In this document: one piece after another, positions 1 through 7,128 of the stretch | Position numbering within the stretch: the stretch's first letter is position 1 | How the letters are laid out: every line of letters starts with the position of its first letter | Translations under genes and position numbers: made by a program | The notes under the pieces: generated by a model | What the model saw: only the letters and a program-made list of their open reading frames with translations | What the model was told of the DNA's origin: nothing | Database searches by the model: none | NCBI GenBank assembly: GCA_903837255.1 | Contig: CAILTZ010000411.1 | Span: 1 to 7,549 of the forward strand | Origin: an uncultured Pirellula sp. | Lineage (GTDB): Bacteria; Planctomycetota; Planctomycetia; Pirellulales; Pirellulaceae | Length of the DNA stretch: 7,549 bases | Direction: 5' to 3'

Positions 1-643
1 ACTGGCAGCCGACGACAAACCAGTCGTCTGATTTGCTCTCGATCCCTTCGATGACACCATCTTGGCATCTGGCTGTGACTTTGAAAGCATCGGCTAGGCG
101 GTCGATGGCCATATGGTGACGACTGGTCACACGAATCTCACCTTCTCCGTAGACACGTCCGAGAATTGAATTTGGCTCAACAACTAGCGAGTGGCGGTGG
201 TTGGGATCGTGAGGATCCAGGTGAGGCAGGGCGTTTGGCAGGTCGATTGGGATATGGTAGAAGAGATCTCCACCTTCGATGATATTGATGAGTTGAAGAC
301 CGGCTCCGATGGCCATGAGGCTCATGCGTCGTTGGGAGATTTCCCGTGCTAAGCGACGGTCGAAATCTTCACGTCGGGCGTCCATGGGTCGCACTGAGCT
401 GTGAAGCATGTAGCCATCGCGTCGGGGGTCTAGGTCAGCTCCTCCGACAAGGACGAAACCGTCGAGGGAGTCCAAGATAGAGCCGATGTGATCGAGGTCT
501 TCGGTTGGGGGAAGTACAACAGGAATTCCTCCGGCTTTGCAGATCGCATCGAAATAGCCGGCGGCCAGAAACGCGTAAGCGGGGGTGCCTTGGTTTGATC
601 CTCGGTAATCGCAATTCATGCCAATTAGGGGTTTGCGAGCCAT
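1..643 (-). CDS. Peptidase C26 / class I glutamine amidotransferase-like protein, partial, nucleophile Cys absent
   Basis: The reading frame starts at ATG 643-641 and runs off the left edge after 214 residues. The next codon begins with T, consistent with a GCQW end matching the family GVQWHPE motif. The family (PuuD-like gamma-glutamyl-GABA hydrolases) hydrolyses gamma-glutamyl amide bonds in the cytoplasm. Visible landmarks are the N-terminal PLIGMNCDYR strand, the FVLVGGADLDP loop at about 63-73 (family GGxDxxP), AIGAGLQLIN at 111-120, and SRHHMAIDRL at 174-183 (family HHQ region). The oddity is at 111-117: PuuD-type enzymes have GICRGMQ there, and this protein has AIGAGLQ, so the nucleophile Cys is Gly113 and the following Arg is Ala114. 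It may therefore be non-catalytic, a binding or regulatory protein, or use other chemistry. The start is well supported by a perfect AGGAGG seven bases upstream. The C-terminal ~30-40 residues are outside the window. Family call is confident, function is not. Confidence 0.85.
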   Translation of the reverse strand, partial: MARKPLIGMNCDYRGSNQGTPAYAFLAAGYFDAICKAGGIPVVLPPTEDLDHIGSILDSLDGFVLVGGADLDPRRDGYMLHSSVRPMDARREDFDRRLAREISQRRMSLMAIGAGLQLINIIEGGDLFYHIPIDLPNALPHLDPHDPNHRHSLVVEPNSILGRVYGEGEIRVTSRHHMAIDRLADAFKVTARCQDGVIEGIESKSDDWFVVGCQ

Positions 644-650
644 TCGAGTA

Positions 651-656
651 TCCTCC
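651..656 (-). promoter_or_regulatory. Shine-Dalgarno site of the C26-like gene
   Basis: On the minus strand this reads AGGAGG, the full anti-16S complement, seven bases before the ATG at 643. It fixes the start of the C26-like gene. It is the only strong ribosome binding site in the window; the other genes have weak or no recognisable sites. Confidence 0.8.
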
Positions 657-661
657 TGGGG

Positions 662-675
662 TGAAGAGTGAAGAG
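662..675. repeat. 7-bp tandem duplication in 5' leader
   Basis: TGAAGAG occurs twice in direct succession (662-668 and 669-675), immediately upstream of the Shine-Dalgarno of the minus-strand C26-like gene, so it would lie in that gene's leader. Probably a slippage product. No function is implied by the sequence alone. Confidence 0.6.
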
Positions 676-694
676 TTCTGCAAGCTACCTTGGG

Positions 695-718
695 GTTCAT
701 GAGGGCGTTCATGAGGGC
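695..718. repeat. 12-bp perfect tandem duplication
   Basis: GTTCATGAGGGC is present twice back to back (695-706 and 707-718) with no mismatch. It lies about 50 bp upstream of the C26-like start. It could be a recent slippage duplication or a pair of regulator half-sites in direct orientation. The sequence does not decide between these. Confidence 0.75.
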
Positions 719-814
719 TAAAATCCGTTCAGCCCGGGTGACTTGCAAGAGGCGGTAGGTTAGGGAATCCGGCAAAGCGAATCAAGTTTCGCACAAGATT
801 TTGCGCGAAATACA

Positions 815-844
815 AATGCTAGCTCTAGATCGAGTGCTAGCATT
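815..844. repeat. 9-bp perfect inverted repeat with 12-nt loop
   Basis: AATGCTAGC at 815-823 and GCTAGCATT at 836-844 are exact reverse complements separated by 12 bases. There is no T-run after either arm, so an intrinsic terminator is unlikely. The position midway between two divergent genes suggests an operator for a dimeric regulator, or a hairpin in a leader transcript. A second, weaker inverted repeat (TTTCGC 787-792 / GCGAAA 805-810) lies just to its left. Confidence 0.5.
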
Positions 845-1022
845 ATTGCTGTGTTTAGCTTTGAGGCCTTAGCGGAGCCATTCGGAGCGATTGGGGCAGC
901 AAGGGAATACCTCGACGCTTCGATAGTTTTTGGCCGATAAACACCTCTGGGGGCATTGAGCGGGCTGTGGGAATGAAAAGCTAGAGGAAAGATTTGCAAA
1001 ACACGAAAGTTTGCCTGTAACC

Positions 1023-1994
1023 ATGACTCATTCATCCGACCGTCAATCGTTGATACCACGACTTACCGATGCGATTGTAGCAAGCTATGCCTTGACCGAT
1101 CGAATCCATCATTTGGGTCATTGCCCGCTACCGAAGTACGATGTGGTGATTGAGATCCTGGAGGACTTCAAGGATCTTTTCTATCCTGGTTTTCGTCGGC
1201 GCGAGGGGCTTCACGCATCCAATGTCTCTTATTATGTGGGCGACTTGGTCGATTCGCTTCTTGCGAAACTTTCTAAGCAGATAACCAGGGCGCTGATCCA
1301 TGCCGATCGGGTGAATGGTTCGCCGACCGAGGGTTGTCGTGAGCTGGTCGACTATGAGGCTCGCGGCGAACACATCGCGGCCGAGATGCTCGAAAAAATA
1401 CCTGCGATTCGTCAGGTGTTGTCCAAGGACGTGGAGGCTGCATTTGCTGGGGATCCTAGCGTTAGCAATCGCGACGAGATCGTTTTTTGCTTTCCAGGTT
1501 TGGAAGCCGTGACGATCTATCGCATCGCGCATGAGTTGGTGCGTCTGAGAGTTCCGTTCATTCCTCGAATGATGAGCGAGTGGGCGCACAAGCAAACCGG
1601 CATCGACATCCACCCGGGTGCTAGGATTGGCGAGTACTTCTTCATTGATCACGGCACAGGTGTGGTCATTGGCGAGACTTGCTCAATCGGCAATCACGTG
1701 AAGATTTACCAAGGAGTTACGTTGGGGGCGTTGAGTTTTGCCACAGATTTAAACGGGGAATTGGTGCGAGGAACCAAACGTCATCCAACCATTGATGATC
1801 ATGTGGTGATCTATGCCAACGCCACGATTTTGGGGGGGAACACAACCGTTGGCCATCACAGCGTCATCGGATCGAGTGTTTGGGTGACAACGAGCGTTGC
1901 ACCCCATACGACGGTGGTGTTGGAAAAGCCTAAGGTTCGCATTCGCAACGGGAGTGCGGATGATTCATTGATGGACTTGAACTACCAAATCTAG
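1023..1994 (+). CDS. cysE: Serine O-acetyltransferase (CysE/EpsC type)
   Basis: Transfers acetyl from acetyl-CoA to L-serine to give O-acetylserine, the direct precursor for cysteine synthase; a cytoplasmic enzyme. With the ATG at 1023 the protein has 323 residues, longer than E. coli CysE (273) and in line with EpsC-like forms. Residues 1-175 are the helical N-terminal domain. From about 193 a left-handed beta-helix of hexapeptide repeats begins: GIDIHPGARIG (193-203), FIDHGTGVVIGE (207-218, with the catalytic Asp-His pair D209-H210), IYQGVTLGALSF (228-239) and RHPTIDDHVVI (253-263). The tail EKPKVRIRNG replaces the common GVPARIVG end. An upstream TTG at 1011 would add four residues; neither start has a good ribosome site (AGAGGAAAG at 983-991 is too far from the ATG). 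I prefer the ATG. The symbol reflects the family; epsC is the alternative name. No cysK neighbour is in the window. Confidence 0.92.
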   Translation: MTHSSDRQSLIPRLTDAIVASYALTDRIHHLGHCPLPKYDVVIEILEDFKDLFYPGFRRREGLHASNVSYYVGDLVDSLLAKLSKQITRALIHADRVNGSPTEGCRELVDYEARGEHIAAEMLEKIPAIRQVLSKDVEAAFAGDPSVSNRDEIVFCFPGLEAVTIYRIAHELVRLRVPFIPRMMSEWAHKQTGIDIHPGARIGEYFFIDHGTGVVIGETCSIGNHVKIYQGVTLGALSFATDLNGELVRGTKRHPTIDDHVVIYANATILGGNTTVGHHSVIGSSVWVTTSVAPHTTVVLEKPKVRIRNGSADDSLMDLNYQI

Positions 1995-2014
1995 AAGGCT
2001 GCCAAATCTAGAAG
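1985..2014. repeat. 13-bp direct repeat spanning the serine acetyltransferase stop codon
   Basis: CCAAATCTAGAAG occurs at 1985-1997, where it contains the TAG stop at 1992-1994, and again at 2002-2014, four bases after the first copy ends. Both copies are identical. It looks like a short duplication of the gene's end. AGGCT (1996-2000) and AGCCT (2013-2017) could also pair as a 5-bp hairpin, too weak and without a T-run to be called a terminator. Confidence 0.6.
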
Positions 2015-2137
2015 CCTGGAGGTTTCCTGGGGTTGCACAAGGCCGATCTGGCCGAGGATTGGCAATGCCTGTCTTGAGCGGTTTTTGGGATCTTGTGGGG
2101 GATTTGCCATTCTAAACGCTTCCTTTTTAGCGAGGTT

Positions 2138-2146
2138 TGTTACAAT
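2138..2146 (+). promoter_or_regulatory. Candidate extended -10 promoter for ftsH
   Basis: TGTTACAAT matches the extended -10 pattern TGnTAtAAT with one mismatch and ends 60 bases before the chosen ftsH ATG. There is no good -35 at the usual spacing, which is common for extended -10 promoters. If used, it would give ftsH-rsgA a promoter separate from the serine acetyltransferase and would exclude the upstream TTG start at 2093. This is a motif match only. Confidence 0.3.
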
Positions 2147-2206
2147 TCCGGGTACCATTTTGGAGCACTAGCGGCTCCTCTCCGAGCACCTGGCAGTTTC
2201 AGTCCT

Positions 2207-4222
2207 ATGACCTCACGCAAACCCGACGGACAGCCCCAACCCTCTGCGGTTCAGGCAAGAAAAAACGGCAATAGCTTTTGGTGGATCTCGCTGTTGTTTT
2301 TGATCTGCTTTTTGATGTTGTTTCTGCCGAACTCTGCGGAGTATTCTCGGATCGACTACAGTTTTTTCCTCGATCAACTCGATCGCCAAAATGTTCAGCG
2401 GCTGACGATCTATCCATCGTATGCGGAGGGAACATTCATCGTCGCGCCCGAAAAGCCGGTGACGTACGATGCAGAGGGTAAACCGGTCAACCCCAAGCCG
2501 TCTGCCAATGGTGCAAGCCCTCGGTTGAGCGAGAACTTTCGAGTGGCATTGCCCGATCAGGGGGAAGTTCGGCGTGGTCTTTTCGAGCGATTAGAAAAAG
2601 TTCGTGAGGCCAAAGACAATTTGGTCTACGATGTGGTCCCAAGCACTGATTCAAGTTCGCTTTATCTGATCCTCTCGGTTGCTTCGCTGGCATTCTTAGG
2701 CGCGGGTATTTACATGCTCATGCGGCGATCGAGAGACAACATGATGGGGGGTGGGTTCCTCAACAGCTTTAGTCGCTCGACGGCCAAGCGGTTTGAACCC
2801 TCGGATCAATCGATCACTTTCGAGGACGTTGCGGGGCTCGAGGGGGTCAAAGCGGATCTCAAAGAGATTGTCGATTTTCTCAAGTCACCCGAAAAGTTCC
2901 AGAAGCTCGGAGGCCGAGTCCCCAAAGGAGTTTTGCTCAATGGTCCTCCTGGGACCGGGAAAACCCTATTGGCAAGGGCGATTGCGGGCGAAGCTGGGGT
3001 GGCGTTTTACTCGGTCAACGGTAGCGAATTTATCCAGATGTTTGTCGGGGTTGGTGCATCGCGAGTCCGCGATTTGTTTGCGACGGCCAAGCAAAATGCA
3101 CCTGGAATCATATTCATCGATGAGATCGATGCGGTGGGGCGTCAACGAGGCGCTGGGCTTGGGGGCGGACACGACGAACGCGAACAAACGCTTAATCAAA
3201 TTCTTAGCGAAATGGACGGCTTTTCACCGACCGAGTCGATCATTGTGGTTGCCTCCACCAACCGACCAGATGTCCTGGACCCGGCTCTGCTGCGGCCTGG
3301 TCGTTTCGATCGCCACATCACTGTCGGACGTCCGACCCTGAAAGGGCGAGAGGAGATCCTCAAGGTGCATGTGCGAGAGGTGCCATTGGATGCAGATGTC
3401 GACCTTAGGCGATTGGCCGAGGCCACTGTAGGGCTCACCGGAGCGGACCTCAGAAACATCGTCAACGAAGCCGCCCTTTGGGCCGCTAGGAACGACAAAA
3501 AAGTTGTGCACATGTCGGACTTCGAATATGCCAGAGACAAGGTTCTCATGGGGGCTAAACGCGAAGAGGTTATGGCTCCGGCGGAAAAGGAAAAGACGGC
3601 TTATCACGAGGCCGGTCACACCATCGCTGCTTGGTTCTTGCAAGGGGCCCAGCGAGTCCACAAGGTGACTATTATCCCTCGAGGACAATCGCTGGGAAGC
3701 ACCCAAATCTTGCCGTCCGAAGACCGTATGAACCTCGCCGAGCATGAGGTGCGCGACCAACTCGTGGTTCTTCTTGCGGGCCGTGCCGCCGAGCAAATCG
3801 TCTACCATGAAACGAGTGTCGGGGCTGAAAACGATCTGGAACGAGCCACCTCATTGTCTCGGCGGATGATTTCCCATTGGGGCATGAGTCGCAAACTTGG
3901 CCCGGTTTCCTACAAGCTTTCCGACAGCGATCCGTTCCTCGGGCGCGAGATCCACCAGCAAAGGCAATTCAGCGAAAAGACTCAAGAAATCATCGATCAT
4001 GAAATCGGAGAGGCCTTGCGAAGTGCAGATCGATCCGCGATCGAACTTCTGGAAAAGTATCGAACTGCCCTCGAGCGTCTCAAAGATGCACTGATGGCCC
4101 AGGAAGAGCTTGATGAGAAGGAAATCCTTGAGCTCATCGGCCCGAGCGTGCATGCTTCGAATCAATCGTTCCAAGAGACCGAATTGAGCGATTCGACCGA
4201 CTCGGTCGCTGTAGACCAGTGA
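2207..4222 (+). CDS. ftsH: ATP-dependent zinc metalloprotease FtsH
   Basis: Membrane-anchored AAA+ protease that extracts and degrades misfolded membrane proteins and some short-lived cytoplasmic regulators, working as a hexamer. The 671-residue product, counted from the ATG at 2207, has TM1 at about 24-40, a periplasmic domain at about 41-149 with a Pro/Lys-rich stretch near 82-106, and TM2 at about 151-172. The AAA domain has Walker A GPPGTGKT (246-253), pore loop FVGVG (279-283), Walker B IIFIDEID (301-308) and the second region of homology with arginines R363 and R366. The protease domain has HEAGH (467-471; zinc histidines H467 and H471, catalytic E468) and a likely third zinc ligand D543 in AENDLERAT. 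The C-terminus is a helix followed by an acidic Ser/Thr/Asp-rich tail. All key residues are intact. The frame extends upstream to a TTG at 2093, but those 38 residues are not FtsH-like and overlap the promoter candidate. No clear Shine-Dalgarno. Its stop overlaps or nearly touches rsgA. Confidence 0.96.
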   Translation: MTSRKPDGQPQPSAVQARKNGNSFWWISLLFLICFLMLFLPNSAEYSRIDYSFFLDQLDRQNVQRLTIYPSYAEGTFIVAPEKPVTYDAEGKPVNPKPSANGASPRLSENFRVALPDQGEVRRGLFERLEKVREAKDNLVYDVVPSTDSSSLYLILSVASLAFLGAGIYMLMRRSRDNMMGGGFLNSFSRSTAKRFEPSDQSITFEDVAGLEGVKADLKEIVDFLKSPEKFQKLGGRVPKGVLLNGPPGTGKTLLARAIAGEAGVAFYSVNGSEFIQMFVGVGASRVRDLFATAKQNAPGIIFIDEIDAVGRQRGAGLGGGHDEREQTLNQILSEMDGFSPTESIIVVASTNRPDVLDPALLRPGRFDRHITVGRPTLKGREEILKVHVREVPLDADVDLRRLAEATVGLTGADLRNIVNEAALWAARNDKKVVHMSDFEYARDKVLMGAKREEVMAPAEKEKTAYHEAGHTIAAWFLQGAQRVHKVTIIPRGQSLGSTQILPSEDRMNLAEHEVRDQLVVLLAGRAAEQIVYHETSVGAENDLERATSLSRRMISHWGMSRKLGPVSYKLSDSDPFLGREIHQQRQFSEKTQEIIDHEIGEALRSADRSAIELLEKYRTALERLKDALMAQEELDEKEILELIGPSVHASNQSFQETELSDSTDSVAVDQ

Positions 4223-4227
4223 CCCTC

Positions 4228-5409
4228 ATGCCAAAGAAAAAGCCGAGTAAAACGCGGATCGAGTTTCGAAAAGGACACCAGGGCCAGCGCCGCGAGCGGG
4301 GGTTAACCGAAAAGTACGCCAGCTCCAAAGACGAGATCGACACACAGAACTCCGAAAGGATAACAGGCAAAGGGGATCTGACACGGCGACGAACGGTCAA
4401 GGGGGAGCTGGTTGATCCCGAGCACCGAGACACCTTCCAATCGATTCAAATGGACGCCTCGGATGCGACCCTCGACGGCCGAGTGATCCGAGTGCACGGG
4501 CTCGAATCGATCGTCGAGCTCCCCGACGGAAAACTCTTGCGGTGCGCTATACGACGCGTTCTGAAAAATCTCGCCACGACCCAACGGCATGTGGTTGTCA
4601 CTGGAGATCAAGTCCGAATCGAGCCTCATGGGAGCAACCAAGGTTGGATCGTAAGGATCGAACCCAGAGGCTCAGAACTGTGCCGCACCAGTAAAAATCG
4701 CAGGCATGTCATCGCATCGAATATCGACCAGATCCTCGTGGTTACAAGTGCCGCCGAGCCTGCCATCAAGCCTAACTTGATCGATCGTGTCCTGGCGACC
4801 GCCGAGCAAAATCGCATCGAGGCGACCATCTGTTTGAACAAGTGCGATTTGCTCGCCCCAGAGAAGCTCCAACCCCTCATTGGCAGTTATGCTCAGATGG
4901 GCTACCGGGTCCTGATGCTCAGTGCCATCAAAGGTTGGGGGATGGAGCAACTGGTAAGTTGGGTGCAAGGCAAATCCAGTGCAGTGATTGGTCAAAGTGG
5001 CGTTGGTAAATCGAGCCTCCTTAATCATCTGATCCCAGGACTTGCACAGCGAGTGCAGGCGGTCAGTTTGGACAATCAAAAAGGAAAACACACCACGACC
5101 ACGGCTGAGTGGTTTCGAATCGATGAAACGACTTCGATCATCGACACACCTGGGGTCCGTCAGTTCCAACTTTGGGATATTGTCCCTGCTGAACTTACCG
5201 GCCTGTTTCGAGATCTTCGACCCTTTGCGTCCCAGTGCCGATACCAGGATTGTTCCCACCACCACGAGGATACTTGTGCAGTCAAAGACGCCGTCGCCGA
5301 TGGGCGGTTGGACCCACGTCGCTATGAAAGCTATCTTCAGATTCTCGATGCGCCTGCATTTGCCTCGGACGATGCTGACGATACTCCTTGGCATGATGCT
5401 GCGGAGTGA
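4228..5409 (+). CDS. rsgA: Small ribosomal subunit biogenesis GTPase RsgA
   Basis: Circularly permuted GTPase that binds the immature 30S subunit near the decoding centre and checks late assembly, GTP hydrolysis driving its release. From ATG 4228 it has 393 residues. Residues 1-80 are a basic, charged extension (MPKKKPSKTR onward). An OB-fold follows at about 82-145 (ELPDGKLLRCAIRR). The G motifs appear in the permuted order typical of RsgA: G4 NKCD (204-207), G5 SAIKG (232-236), G1 GQSGVGKSS (255-263), G2 in GKHTTTT (286-292) and G3 DTPG (306-309). The zinc-binding knuckle is C337, C342, H344 and C350 with the family spacing C-x4-C-x-H-x5-C. An alternative GTG at 4219 adds three residues and overlaps the ftsH stop as GTGA; neither start has a Shine-Dalgarno, so translation probably depends on ribosomes finishing ftsH. 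The E. coli protein is about 350 residues; the excess is in the N-terminal extension. Confidence 0.95.
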   Translation: MPKKKPSKTRIEFRKGHQGQRRERGLTEKYASSKDEIDTQNSERITGKGDLTRRRTVKGELVDPEHRDTFQSIQMDASDATLDGRVIRVHGLESIVELPDGKLLRCAIRRVLKNLATTQRHVVVTGDQVRIEPHGSNQGWIVRIEPRGSELCRTSKNRRHVIASNIDQILVVTSAAEPAIKPNLIDRVLATAEQNRIEATICLNKCDLLAPEKLQPLIGSYAQMGYRVLMLSAIKGWGMEQLVSWVQGKSSAVIGQSGVGKSSLLNHLIPGLAQRVQAVSLDNQKGKHTTTTAEWFRIDETTSIIDTPGVRQFQLWDIVPAELTGLFRDLRPFASQCRYQDCSHHHEDTCAVKDAVADGRLDPRRYESYLQILDAPAFASDDADDTPWHDAAE

Positions 5410-7128
5410 CTAGAGGAATGGATCGTGGTCATCGGATTCTCCGTGCGGATCTAGGTGTCCGGAGCGGTTGATCGCAAAGAGAATTCGGATGGTAACGATT
5501 AAACTCAGGGCAAAGCCACCTAAACCGATCAGGGAGAGGTCCTTGAGTCCCAGCGGGCCTCCATCGACAAAAAGCAATGGAGGAACCTTGGAAGCCATCA
5601 AAATCGATGAACCCAACAACAGTGAGCTTGTCAGTAGGCCCAACACCAATCGATTGATCGATGGGCTCAAGCCCCTGTGGGACAGATGCACATCGAGTTT
5701 ACCGGTTTGAACCAGTTCCATCAGAGAACTGACTTGGCCCGGGAGTTTTTCGACCAAGCTTTCGACTTCGATGTACAGACGTCTCATTCGGCGTGCCTGT
5801 CGCCAAGGAGAGAGTCTGTTTCGCCACATCCTTTTGAACATCGGCTCGATGGCTTCTAGCAAACTGAACTTGGGACTGGTTCGGCTGATCGTCCCTTGCA
5901 AAGTCACTAGGGTTTTGATCAGCATTCCCATCTGGCTGGGCAAGACGATTCGGTGGCGGTGGAGGATATCGGTCGCATCGTTGAGCGCGGTGGCCAAGTC
6001 GATCTTCTCGATTGGCTGATTTCCATAGGTTGCGATGAGGTCTGTGATGTCGCTGGAGAGCAATGAGTCGTCGATTTTCTGGGGTACTTTGCCAACCCTC
6101 TTGACGATTGCCGAGAGCAGAGCGGAATCTTTGAGCGACAAAGCCCAGAGCATTTCCTCGATGTTATCCCTGAGTGAATCATCGATACGCCCTACCATTC
6201 CAAAATCGAGCAAACCGAGAGCTCCATCCGATTCGATCAGAATATTGCCCGGATGGGGATCGGCATGGTAGAGCCCCTTGACAAAGATCATTTCGACGTA
6301 TAGGTCTGCGATCCGCCTGGCGAGTTGCTCGCGCTGGGCATCGGAAAATTTATCCGGGTTGCTGGCCTCGTTGATCGATTCGCCGGTCAGCATGCTCATG
6401 GTCAAGACCCGCGCGCTGGAGTGGCTGGAGAAGGTTTCAGGGATTCTGATACCAGGCATTCCCTCGAGCGCCTCGCGCAGCATGATTAGATTGGAATGTT
6501 CCTGGGTAAAGCTCAATTCGCGTTTGAGCGATCGCGACAGTTGGCTGACGATTTCCCTGGGCCGCCAAACCGCGAATTCTGGGATTCTCTCCGCTAGGCT
6601 AGCGAGCCCTGCAAGAACTTCGAGATCCTCGTGGATCTTGGACCGAATATTCTCATGCTGTACCTTCACTACCACCAGGGTGTTATCGGGAAGTTTAGCG
6701 CGATGGGCTTGGCCAATCGATGCAGAGGCCATGGCTGTGGGTTCAAATTCTGCGAAAAGTTGCTGAATCGTACCCTTGAGTTCCGATTGGATGGTCCGCT
6801 CAACGGCCTCTGGAGGATCCGCCGGGACATTGGACTGAAGCAACTGCAACTCGCCGGCCTGAGCGCTTCCTACCAAATCCGGACGCAGCGAGAGAACTTG
6901 TCCTAGTTTGATAAACGTGGGTCCGAGTTCTGTAAGAGCCATCCTCACGCGAGCTTCGCGAGAGTAGCTTGCCAGCGGCACTCCATGATCGTCTTTGATC
7001 CAATCACGAATCAGATCCAACCGCAAGCGACTGAGCCAATCGGCTAGCCCATAGCGACGCAGAATCGTGATGATTTCGCGCCAGCGTTTGAGGTTCCGAT
7101 AGTATCGGGGGATGGATGTGATTCTCAT
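5410..7128 (-). CDS. ubiB: ABC1/AarF/UbiB family atypical protein kinase-like protein
   Basis: UbiB-family proteins are atypical kinases/ATPases needed for isoprenoid-quinone biosynthesis or lipid handling in bacteria, mitochondria and plastids; the true substrate is unsettled. The 572-residue product shows the family's diagnostic KxGQ motif at 74-77 (FIKLGQVLSLRPDL), the Ala-rich loop ASASIGQAH (134-142) in place of a P-loop, the ATP-site lysine K155 in VVVKVQ, E210 within ELSFTQEHSN, the catalytic-loop equivalent HADPHPGN (288-295) and DFG (308-310). Two hydrophobic segments near the C-terminus, about 491-512 and 531-552, give the membrane anchor usual for UbiB. The ATG at 7128 overlaps the upstream gene's TGA as ATGA, which supports this start and implies coupled translation. 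Its stop lies directly against the rsgA stop. Planctomycetes typically use menaquinone, so the symbol marks the family, not a proven ubiquinone role. Confidence 0.92.
   Translation of the reverse strand: MRITSIPRYYRNLKRWREIITILRRYGLADWLSRLRLDLIRDWIKDDHGVPLASYSREARVRMALTELGPTFIKLGQVLSLRPDLVGSAQAGELQLLQSNVPADPPEAVERTIQSELKGTIQQLFAEFEPTAMASASIGQAHRAKLPDNTLVVVKVQHENIRSKIHEDLEVLAGLASLAERIPEFAVWRPREIVSQLSRSLKRELSFTQEHSNLIMLREALEGMPGIRIPETFSSHSSARVLTMSMLTGESINEASNPDKFSDAQREQLARRIADLYVEMIFVKGLYHADPHPGNILIESDGALGLLDFGMVGRIDDSLRDNIEEMLWALSLKDSALLSAIVKRVGKVPQKIDDSLLSSDITDLIATYGNQPIEKIDLATALNDATDILHRHRIVLPSQMGMLIKTLVTLQGTISRTSPKFSLLEAIEPMFKRMWRNRLSPWRQARRMRRLYIEVESLVEKLPGQVSSLMELVQTGKLDVHLSHRGLSPSINRLVLGLLTSSLLLGSSILMASKVPPLLFVDGGPLGLKDLSLIGLGGFALSLIVTIRILFAINRSGHLDPHGESDDHDPFL

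Larger units (their letters stand above)
644..1022. other. Divergent intergenic region between C26-like gene and serine acetyltransferase
   Basis: About 380 bp separate two divergent genes, so promoters for both should lie here. I see no convincing sigma-70 promoter. On the minus strand, TTGCAA near 745-750 followed after 17 bases by GATTTT is a weak candidate for the C26-like gene. The region also holds a 7-bp and a 12-bp tandem duplication close to the C26-like gene and a 9-bp inverted repeat at 815-844, listed separately. A 99-codon minus-strand reading frame at 760-1059 crosses the region, but it runs antisense into the serine acetyltransferase, lacks recognisable family features and was not called. 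No tRNA or recognisable RNA gene was seen. Confidence 0.6.

Noticed and set aside
760..1059. 99-codon minus-strand reading frame in the divergent intergenic region
   Set aside because: It runs antisense into the start of the serine acetyltransferase, has no Shine-Dalgarno, no family features and a composition like translated non-coding DNA.
2038..2088. Possible terminator between the serine acetyltransferase and ftsH (GGCC-GATCT-GGCC and GGC-AAT-GCC hairpins, then a short T-run)
   Set aside because: The stems are only 3-4 bp and the T-run at 2082-2086 is not adjacent to a stem, so it does not meet the pattern of an intrinsic terminator.
2093..2206. 38-codon upstream extension of ftsH from TTG 2093
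   Set aside because: The added residues do not resemble an FtsH N-terminus, and the stretch overlaps the candidate promoter; ATG 2207 places TM1 near residue 24, the usual position.
3224..3808. 194-codon reading frame antisense to ftsH
   Set aside because: It lies wholly under the AAA and protease domains of ftsH and has no independent support.
4672..5394. 240-codon reading frame antisense to rsgA
   Set aside because: It is fully covered by rsgA, whose motifs are intact; the antisense protein has no recognisable domain and is explained by codon bias leaving few stops on the opposite strand.
6528..6535. GCGATCGC octamer, the cyanobacterial HIP1 word
   Set aside because: I noticed only one clear instance, within a coding region, whereas HIP1-bearing genomes would show several in 7.5 kb; it is expected by chance in this ATCG-rich sequence.
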